NCBI GenBank assembly: GCA_035578155.1
Contig: JAPWDM010000001.1
Location: 14,672,725 to 14,736,724 of the forward strand
Length of the DNA: 64,000 bases
Direction: 5' to 3'
Source: Brachynemurus nebulosus
Taxonomy: Eukaryota; Arthropoda; Insecta; Neuroptera; Myrmeleontidae
Part shown: one piece after another, positions 55,226 to 64,000 of the stretch
Layout: each line of letters begins with the position of its first letter
Numbering within the stretch: the first letter of the stretch is position 1
Translations under genes and position numbers: made by a program
Notes under the pieces: model-generated
What the model was told of the DNA's origin: nothing
The model's input: the letters and a program-made list of their open reading frames with translations, nothing else
Database searches by the model: none

Positions 55226-55260
55226 TCACTTGACTTGGTTTTTATGACGAATCGTAAATA

Positions 55261-55363
55261 CAGTAATTATTCCCAAATGGAAACCCCGTCTCTCACTCAC
55301 TCTTTATGTATTTATATATAAGAGTGAGGGAGAGAAAGGGTTTCCATTTGGGAATAATTACTG
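55261..55363. mobile_element. 103-bp palindromic MITE, TA target
   Basis: CAGTAATTATTCCCAAATGG with a full-length matching arm, TA flanks (55259-55260, 55364-55365). Inverse-orientation sibling of 53954-54057. Confidence 0.9.
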
Positions 55364-55599
55364 TAATACACTCGCGTATTTTTTAAATAAATATAATTCG
55401 TTTATTAATTGATTTAATAAAATAACAAAAACAATAATAATAATGACTTAGGCTGAGCATAAATTCAACCTCACGTCCAGTCTTAGACTACGTGTTCAGC
55501 GGGCAACTGTTAGCTTCGGCGAGCAGGCCAACGAGACTCTGGTTTGTTAATAAATAGAACAATACAAATTCATTTTGAACATATTTTCGATTGTTATTG

Positions 55600-56200
55600 T
55601 TTTTTCGTCTCTTTTGTGTTTTTTTTCTGCCACTGGAGGTCCTTGGGGCCACCATTGGTGTTGTTATGACCCCCACTGTGCTCCTGGGCGGTTTCGGGCC
55701 CCCAAGGTTACAGTGGGTTTTCTGTGATAAATCAACTGTGATGCTCAGTCTGTGATGTTTTTATTATCTTCTTGTTGTTACTTTTTTATTGTGTTTTGTA
55801 ACTTTATTTTACTTGTGGATGTCTTTAGATCCCCTCGAATGCAATGGAATACTGTGATATTGTCTGTGATACTGTTGTTGTATTCTTGTTGTTGTTACAT
55901 TTTTCTTTGATCTTCTTTCTTTTTGCTAGCGGGGACTCTTGAAGTCTCCAATAGTGTTGTTAAAACTCCATTGTACTTGTGGGTGGTTTTAGGCCCCCAC
56001 AAGTGCAATGGAACTCTGTGATATCTATTAGCTGTGATATTGTTGTTATTCTCCTGCTGTTACTGCTTTGTATTGTTGCTGAGTTTTCTTTTTTTCTCCG
56101 CTAGCAGGGGCTCTTGCAGTCTCCAATAGTGTGATTGAAATTCCGTTGTACTGGTGGGTGGTTTTAGGCCCCCACGAGTGCAGCGGAAATCTGTGATGTT
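55600..56200. repeat. GC-richer degenerate tandem repeats
   Basis: Blocks with AGTCTCCAATAGTG ... TGGGTGGTTTTAGGCCCCCA ... GTGATAT recur at about 55943 and 56118, with weaker copies at about 55635 and 55818. TTGTTGTTATTCT linkers lie between. No protein frame was recognised. Confidence 0.65.
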
Positions 56201-56325
56201 ATGCCGTAGTGGGTCTGTTATTATGGCCTTACTGCGATATTGTTTTAATCCCTTATTGCGTCACTGATTGGCCAGTAGTTCCTCAGTGGCTTAATAAGTT
56301 TTCTCTGTGATATCTGTGATCAGTA

Positions 56326-56524
56326 GGTATCGGACATTTTTCGGATCAAACGACATCGTGTTTTGTATATGCAGGCGGATAGACAGATAATATATGTGAG
56401 TTGTATATATATGTATGTTTTATCAAAATATCTATTCATTTTTATTCACATTAATCACATCATGTGCGATATACCTGCATACACAAAACACGAATGCTGT
56501 TTGATCCGAAAAATGTCCGATACC
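56326..56524. mobile_element. palindromic MITE, TA target
   Basis: GGTATCGGACATTTTTCGGA and TCAAACGACA on the left pair with the right end. TA on both sides (56324-56325, 56525-56526). Confidence 0.82.
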
Positions 56525-56569
56525 TAGTGATCAGTCTCTAGTCGTTTATTTATTTTTTTTTTAAATATT

Positions 56570-56935
56570 CTAGTCGGTTTTCTCCACTCGAAGGCCTCTT
56601 ACACCTCGGGTGGAGTCTCAGCAATGGCTTTTTTCAGTCCTTGGTGACACGACGTTCTGGCTGGTACTCAGCGTACCGCCACCAAGGACCGTCCGCTCTT
56701 ATGAAGCCCTGGGATGGCAGGGCTCATCGTTTAATTTTATAATGTGTACGTTTGTCCTTTGTCTATTGCACTTATGTGTCCCTGTCTTTATGTGTTGTTA
56801 TTATCGTTTTCCTCGTTTTGGCGGCGCATGCCCAAAGATGGCGATGCCGCCGGGCACTGTCGACCGCTCCATCCACCGGCAGCAGTGTCCCAATTTTAAA
56901 GAAAAGAAAGAAACAATAATAAAAATTTGATATTT
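56570..56935 (+). repeat. possible non-LTR retrotransposon 3' end or other GC-richer repeat
   Basis: A GC-rich block (CTCGGGTGGAGTCTCAGCAA, CACCAAGGACCGTCC, GGGATGGCAGGGCTCATCGT) ends in an AAACAATAATAAAAA tail. The 106-codon plus frame has no recognised motif. The style fits a 3' UTR of a LINE, but this is a guess. Confidence 0.3.
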
Positions 56936-57632
56936 TCTTTCTCGAATGTTCCAGATTGTTCCATTACAGTCTAGAAATATATTTAAACATAAATAAGAGT
57001 GAGATACAATACTAACTTAAGTAAATATTCTTTTTCTTAGAAACCACCCCTATTTCGTTCTCCTCTATCCAATTACATTCGTCGTCATAGCAACACTACG
57101 TCATTATTCTCTTATTCACTCTAATTAAGAAAGATATTACGAATTTACAAACTGATGTTTTTATGCAATAACACAACATATGTGTTTTAACTATTGCAAA
57201 CCTGATTCCAATGTCTGGTTTTGTTCGTTTAACCAGTTGATTTCCCAATTTTTCATTTTATTGGAAACTTTCAATGAAAATTTATTTGAAAATACCCAGC
57301 GCCTGTTCATGCGTCGTTACAATGTGTAAGATGACGAAAATCAAACAATGTTTTCAACCACTTATACCGGTTGTACGACGTGTTATCAGTAAATTTTCAA
57401 TCTTAAAGATGCATTCAAGTTGAGAGTATAATCTTTGTAAATTTTTAATTAAATAATTACAAAGATGCGAAATGTACAAAACTGTTTAGTATCTATATTT
57501 GAATTAAAATATTGTTAAAAGTTTGTTGTGTAACGTTCTATCATTAATTCTACAGCTCCAAATGGTTAGATTTCGTTGTCTTGTCCCATGCACAGTTCGT
57601 TCACATATTCAGTCGCTTAACAAACATAAATA

Positions 57633-57971
57633 CCGTAAAACCTCGCTAATTCGACCTAATGCGGACCACTGTCGGTGCGAATTAGTGAAAATTCCGAATT
57701 ATGGAACAATTCTGATCACGTGTATTCCTGACTTTTACGGACATCGTGTACTTAATTTAGAGAAATTTCAAAGCGTAAGTGTATGTAATAATTTAAGTCG
57801 GTGAATTCAGTAATAAATAAGAACTATAAAAATCAAATATTTTAATTACTCTATGTTTAATTTTAATAAAAATTGATTACAAAATGTATTCTACACACTA
57901 ATTTATTTACTATATAAATTATTTTTTTGTCAGTCCGAATTATAGAAGTCCGAAATAGCGAGGTTTTACTG
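57633..57971. mobile_element. TA-target pogo/Tigger-like MITE
   Basis: CCGTAAAACCTCGCTAATTCG on the left and CGAAATAGCGAGGTTTTACTG on the right, TA on both sides (57631-57632, 57972-57973). Frames crossing the ends produce the KTSLIRP/KTSLFRT peptides often seen as transposon-derived false exons. Confidence 0.85.
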
Positions 57972-58273
57972 TATTTGTATTCTAATTTGAGGCTAACCCA
58001 ACAAAGTTTTATTGTACTACTTGACTCATACCTAAACTCATTTTTGGTCAATTTGTCACGTTTTTCTCTTATGTAAATTATACAACACAAATACTTTATA
58101 GTTCTATAACCATTCAGACATTCGTGTTGTTGTGTTTAATTCTCAATAATTGAGCGATAACTTTTACTTAATTCTAAGCAGACCAATGACTCGAGACGTC
58201 GACTTAGTAGTCACATTTTGATTATCTTTGACCCACAACCGAAAAATATTGCCATCGCCTACACCAAGCAGTA

Positions 58274-59161
58274 AGGGGAGGTTTACTCGAGAGTCCTTAA
58301 AAATTATGTATTTTTCTAGAATTTTTTTCTCAAGAACGGAAGTAAATATCAATTTCAAATTTTGTGCACATATTTATTAAGTATTAAACTACACAAAAAA
58401 AGGAAAAATATAAAAAAGTGTCCATTTTATAGATAGTGCAGTGTGATGATAAGAAAATCCAATGCCTTGTTGGCGGACATCCTAGCGCCGGTAATAAACC
58501 ACCGAAATCCAAAAACAAAAAAGATTTATAAAATATATGAAGAGTACCGGCACCTCTATCTATAATATCAATAAATTGCTGAAAGAAAAAAAAATGGCGG
58601 ACTTTTGAACTTTTGATTACGATTTTTGTCTTCTTTTTCGTTCTTTAAAGTAAATTTAAAAATAAAAAAAATATTGAAAGTGTATCGAACTTAGGTAGAG
58701 GTGCCAAGAATTGAATTATCTTTAAAATAAAAAATTTAAAAAAAGGATCCATCGAATAGTTTTTGAGTTATCGTGTCCACCAGTTCCAAAAATGTAGTTC
58801 CGAGATATTATAAAATATATATAAAGAAACGTATTTTCAAAATTTTATATTTAATAATCATTATTGCGTGAACTACGTTTTTTGAATTTTTTTTTATAGA
58901 AAGCTGGATTCGGTTAATGTGGAAGAATCTTGCTTTTAAATTATTTTCAGTAAAATCACTTTGGGAACATATTCTACACATAATTTGCTATCAATTCCGG
59001 CCAAAAAAAAAATCGATTTTTTTATCAAATCTCAAGTAAACCTTCCCTTAAATTACTTTGAGCAAAATCAGTTTGGGAACATATTCTATACATAATTAGC
59101 TACCAATTTCTGCAAAAAACAAAATCGATTTTTTTTAACGACTCTCAAGTAAACCTCCCCT
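58274..59161. mobile_element. inverted-repeat element, TA target, about 890 bp
   Basis: AGGGGAGGTTTACTCGAGAG on the left and CTCTCAAGTAAACCTCCCCT on the right, TA flanks (58272-58273, 59162-59163). A subterminal unit of about 110 bp ending in CTCAAGTAAACCTNCCCTTA is tandemly duplicated at the right (ends near 59056 and 59161). Confidence 0.78.
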
Positions 59162-59164
59162 TAA

Positions 59165-60339
59165 TGTGTCTTAAATAAATTATAACTACCTAAATACCTA
59201 ATCACAAAAAATCATTCAGCAATATTGTACGTATAAGTGCTGAAATCAGTTAATAATTTTACTATTTAAAAGGGAAATGTTCTAGAGAATTAAGCGTTGA
59301 GCGTCCAGTTCCTCAATCAGAACAATTTCAAAAACAATTTGATTTGAAAATTTTAACATTATACGAAATAAGTTCAATAAAATCATTCGCAGGCTGTGTT
59401 TTAGTATGTACCTAGTGGTAAAAGCACAAAAAATAAATTTTACACACATTCATTTAAAACAGTCGAGTTCACATAAACATTTTGGTTATTACAACGTATC
59501 GGCAACATAGTTATTATTAATTATTGTATGTGCGACAATTTACACTCTTTGATTTTATGGAATTAATCGTAAGCTTTTACATGATATGTTTGGTCGGAAT
59601 TGTTACTTGGGGAATACACAACCATTATAATGATCAGTTTGTAATAATATACATAATAAATTATACGTTCACTCTTAAAACGATTTATTTACGGGAAAGC
59701 AAAAAATTGATTGGGTTTTTTTTTCTTTTGAATTAAAAAATTAATTATTATCGATTGCCTTACAAATATGTTATAAAAATATCATTTAAAATAAAAAAAA
59801 TTAAATTTTAGATTATATAAAAAATGTGAAAATTGAAGAAAATAATATGAATTCGTGTACTGAGCAGAGGAAAACTGTCCCATTTGTCCGTAATTTCGAA
59901 TAAATCTTAAACCTAAGGTCAGATTTATCTTTGAGAAGCCTCGGGGCACTTCCAATGTGTGGAAACTCCTATTGTTCGCGACAAAATCAGTTGACGAGCA
60001 AAAGAAAAGCGAATTGCTTTTTCTCCGTAAATCTTTACAGGAGGTAATATTAATTTTTTTTATGATTGAACAATTTCAGTCATGAATGCCATGGAGCACG
60101 GGTCCCAAGTTCCCTAATGTAAATCCGTCTCTAATGTGAATTAAACTTCAAAAATTGAACATTTTGAAATTTTTGTGAGCAATTTTCTTATCGTCTTATC
60201 GTAAGAAGGGGAAATAAGCAATTGGTTTACTATGAAAACTAAGGATATAGTTTTATTTATGAGCTTTATTCTCAATCATAGGAAAACAACTAACAATCAT
60301 AAAAGAATTTTACGCTCATAGTTAATTTCCTAATAGCAC
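59165..60339. other. non-coding, AT-rich
   Basis: No supported gene; the short frame at 59524-59736 has no recognised features. Confidence 0.4.
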
Positions 60340-60700
<361 letters not shown>

Positions 60701-61799
60701 AATTTGGCCAGCTTTCATAAAAAAACTAAAATATGGTCAACTAAAATCTTTTTTACACCATCGAAAAGAGCATAAATAATTACATAAGACAAGCTTTTAA
60801 AACATTACTCTAAGTGAACTAGCTTTTGAGAAAAATTAAGAAATTTGCTGAATTTCTTTGTACAATAAATACTTTATCTTTTTTGTCATTACAATAACAA
60901 TATTTATATCTGTTTCATTTCTCAAAATAAAAATTAACTTTTCAAGAACACTGATTTTAAAAATTTGTTAACCGATCACCGATACAGAGCTAAACTATTT
61001 CAGATAGGTACTGGCTGTTATATGAGATCCACCAGTGTCCAATATTTGGAAATTCGCCATGTTATGCAGATGCTACGACAGGGGTATTATTAATTTTGAT
61101 CAAACAGTTGTGTCTCTGAGTTGTGTCGTTGATTACATAATTTTGGAGCCGATATAATGTGTATAATACTTAATTACATGTACCTATTCAAAAACTAAAA
61201 AAACGCCATGAGCAGCGGAGCCCCATCACGGAAGTCGAATTTTTCCTTTCATCTTCGGTATTGAATGTCTACAAGCGAAATGTAATTAAAAGTCCACAAG
61301 CGATTTGCCATTTTGGTGGTTTCAAAACTGATGATGAGTATCCGGTTGATCGGGGCTTTAAAAAAAGGTTCTAAGTTTTTAAGGGCTGAATCTCAGTAAA
61401 TTTCAATTTTGTGCCGATAGCAGTTAACAGGGAAAAAGCCAACACAATTCGTACGAGAGCATTCCTACCCATGCTTCTCCGCCAACTGGCTTTGTGTTTT
61501 ATTTTTAAATATTAAAAAAAGAACTTAAATAGTAAACTGGAAGGCCTTTATGAAGATATTTTTTCTTTCCAAAACATCCAAAATTTCTATATTATAAATA
61601 ATAAAAATCCAAAATTCCTAATTTATAAATACACAGTGACTTTAATAACATTTTTAAATTACTTAATATGTATGTATTTAACGTATTTAATTTGTTATAA
61701 AAGTAAGTTCCCTTTTTTTAAATTTTTAAAAATTACTATTCGCCTACTTGTATTTAGAATAAAAATAACGCATTTAAACCACATTTAACAATAGCATTG

Positions 61800-62460
61800 A
61801 ATTCCGATGTAAAAATGGGAGAAGTGGGGGGAAAAGTAATGTGAACTCCCTAAAAGGTACTAGCTGGATACTAACTGAATACACGTACAAAATTTCAGCC
61901 CTCTAGGTTTCCTTAGAGAGTCTCTAGACGTGTTAGAAAACAAGGAAAGAAATTAAGGAAATATTGTCGTAAAAATCGTGGGGGTAAGGGTTAAAAGTTG
62001 AAACCTCCAAAAAGCAGTGTCTGGCTATTAGCTTAACCTGTACACAAAATTTCAGCCCTCTAGGTTTATTTGGGGAGATTTTGATCCGAACGAAACTGTT
62101 AAAAAACAAGAAAAATCATGTTCTTTTTGGTATAAAAATGGTGGGGGTAGGGGTTAAAAGTCGAGACCCCTAAAAGGCACCCCCTTGATACTGACTCAAT
62201 CCGAATACAAAATTTCAGCCCTCTAGGTTTATTTGGGTGACCTGTGCGAGTGGTACAAACTTCGAAAACGTCAAAAAAGCATGAAATTGTAGCTTAAAAA
62301 TGGTGGGGGTGGGAGTAAAATATTAAAACCTCCAAAAATCACAAGCTAGGTACGAACTTTATCAATATACCAAATTTCAATCCTCTGCGTTAATGCTGGG
62401 GGGCTGTGGGCCTGTTAGATTCAGCCAAAATACCTTTTTCCCCCTCTATTCCTTCCAAAT
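61800..62460. repeat. tandem repeat, four units of about 157-172 bp
   Basis: AATTTCAGCCCTCTAGGTTT recurs at 61891, 62048 and 62211, with a degenerate form at 62383. Each unit also has AAAATGGTGGGGGTAGGGGT and CCTCCAAAAA. No coding potential was seen. Confidence 0.85.
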
Positions 62461-64000
62461 CATTCTAGGAAGCTGAATTTTGGATATGTTGTAGATAGTT
62501 GACCGAAATATTATTTCCAACCGGTTTGGAAAAGTGTTATTGTTTTAACGCCCCCCACCACCCCCTTAAAATTTGGGTCAGATCCAAAATTTTCCCAAAA
62601 TTTGACCCTACTTTGATATTATTGTTGTGCATCGGAATGAGCCGAATGAGTGATCTACGGGTCCGAAAACGGATAGCGCCCCTACTCTCGCCTCGCGCGG
62701 TTCTTGTCGTATAGGCTGTATAAGTCTAAATTTTTCAAGGAAAAATTCGACTAAAAATGCGTATCAATACACAATTAAGTTTTCTTCTTTGTTGAACAAT
62801 CATTTTCTAATTAATAATACTACTTCGAATCGAATTAATTCAATTTAAATAGACATTATGTATATGGTAATGAAAAACAAACTATTAACCTTGAACAATT
62901 TTATGAATACGTTGATAAATTATGGTAAAGTATATATATAAATTACGAATTAAATAGGTTAAATTTAATTACAAAGTGGTCACAGTCTCGCAGTGTAACA
63001 GTTTCCCTTTGTTATCTTTCTGCGGTATTTGTTGGTTGGCGTAAATTAAATTACTAGTGGTAAGTTTTTCTTTAAATAAATTTTCAAAAGTTTTCGGTCG
63101 ACAATTTCGTATAATGCGGAAAAGAGATGTAGGTATATATAGAGAATGTGAAAGAGGAGAGTTATATCATAAGAAAGAATAATTCATACATGAATGTGTA
63201 TAGTATAACCTTCGTACACTTATGTAATTAAAGCAATTAATGTGAAAAATATCGCAAGTATAGTGTAGAGAGGGGATCGCCGTAAGATACCATCTTCATA
63301 ATATATCTACGCTTTGGATTGTCTATTGTGTTTGAAATAAGGTTTTTTTTTTAATATAATTTTCATTTTTATTGTTGTTTTAATTGTTAAGAAATAAATA
63401 TTCCAAATTGTTACTCAATTTTTAACTTCACATAGACCTTAATTTCAATGTACATCGAATATTACAAGTTTCTGAGATGTTAAACAACCTAAAAGTACAT
63501 TGTACTACTAAAAAATTGTATAGAGGAGATCGGGGTAATAAGAGACAAGGGTAATAAGAGGTAAGGTAAAAAAAAAAAACACCAAAAATTCAAGATCAGA
63601 CATTTTGCCACCAATAACTTGCTGATAAGTTTGTAATAGTTTTTAACTTCTCACCGATTCCATCTTTTTTGTTACTGTATTAAGCTTTTGAATAATTTTG
63701 ATATGTAATTTGTTGACGGAATGTATGATAAATAATCAACAATTACTGGAAATTTTAAAAACCTTCTTCATAACTGGACTCTTATCTCATATTACCGCAC
63801 GTTTAAATTTTTACGGGGTAATACCTTTAACTTTGTTTTTGAATAATTGAAAAAAGTCATGTTTCACGCTTGTCTCTGGCCTATATAGATTGTACAAAAT
63901 AACAAGAAAGTAAATCAAAACAAACGAATTTCAGAAGCCAATTTTTAAAACTTTTTTTTTTTCTAGATATCTGCTGAATTTCTTCTAGGTATCTGCTATT
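62461..64000. other. non-coding; possible plus-strand 5' exon near 63000
   Basis: CACAGTCTCGCAGTGTAACA to TACTAGTG/GTAAGT (about 62982-63066) has an initiator-like start and a good donor, but there is no coding or partner evidence. A GGGGTAATAAGAGACAAGGG repeat near 63530 looks like a transposon terminus. Confidence 0.25.

Noticed and set aside
55488..55676. Minus-strand frame with RKKTQKRRKNNNNRK basic stretch
   Set aside because: Comes from (TTG)n-like and TTTTC-rich linkers of the tandem repeat; no conserved motif.
57523..57804. 93-codon plus-strand frame
   Set aside because: Runs into a TA-target MITE and yields the transposon-typical KTSLIRP peptide; no independent evidence for a gene.

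Overview
This is a very AT-rich, repeat-laden eukaryotic window, almost certainly from an insect. The basis is a multi-exon minus-strand orthologue of alpha-catulin, canonical GT-AG introns, and a transposon population typical of arthropods: PIF/Harbinger, hAT, TA-target (Tc1/mariner/pogo-type) MITEs, a Penelope-like retroelement and Helitron-like ends. The order cannot be fixed from sequence alone. There are no prokaryotic features.

The only host gene recognised with confidence is alpha-catulin (CTNNAL1 family), read right to left from about 48.34 kb to 33.58 kb. Thirteen coding exons with matching splice phases give 732 codons including the stop. They run from a vinculin/alpha-catenin-type helical region into a glycine-rich C-terminal tail encoded by an isolated last exon at 33584-33730. 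The extreme N-terminus was not found and must lie to the right of 48342, possibly beyond the window. The introns are packed with transposons: two hAT elements of about 1 kb with perfect 8-bp target duplications, a 2.6-kb inverted-repeat element with a 6-bp duplication, and a GC-richer foldback.

Left part (1-33 kb): a tandem repeat at the left edge; nested elements at 1.7-4 kb; an inverted-repeat element with a broken DDE transposase at 6-7.4 kb; a decayed Penelope-like retroelement (11.75-16.6 kb, RT plus GIY-YIG endonuclease) with direct flanking repeats, each holding a hammerhead-ribozyme motif (one with an intact core, one mutated), split by a 1.46-kb foldback insertion; hAT MITEs at 18.5 and 20.5 kb; a Helitron-like end at 21 kb; a PIF/Harbinger derivative at 25.6 kb; foldbacks at 27 and 29 kb; and a three-level nest at 30.6-32.7 kb.

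Right part (48.5-64 kb): a Harbinger relic with transposase remnants, a foldback nested inside another foldback at 51-53 kb, several short palindromic MITEs, minisatellite-like tandem repeats and a microsatellite-bearing dispersed repeat. No complete host gene was seen there.

The most interesting signal is a group of foldback elements (5983-7401, 13614-15074, 19588-20154, 50944-53254 and the nested 52048-53208). They share CAAG/CTTG-type termini, 3-bp TNA target duplications and a related subterminal motif, and one copy encloses a DDE transposase relic.
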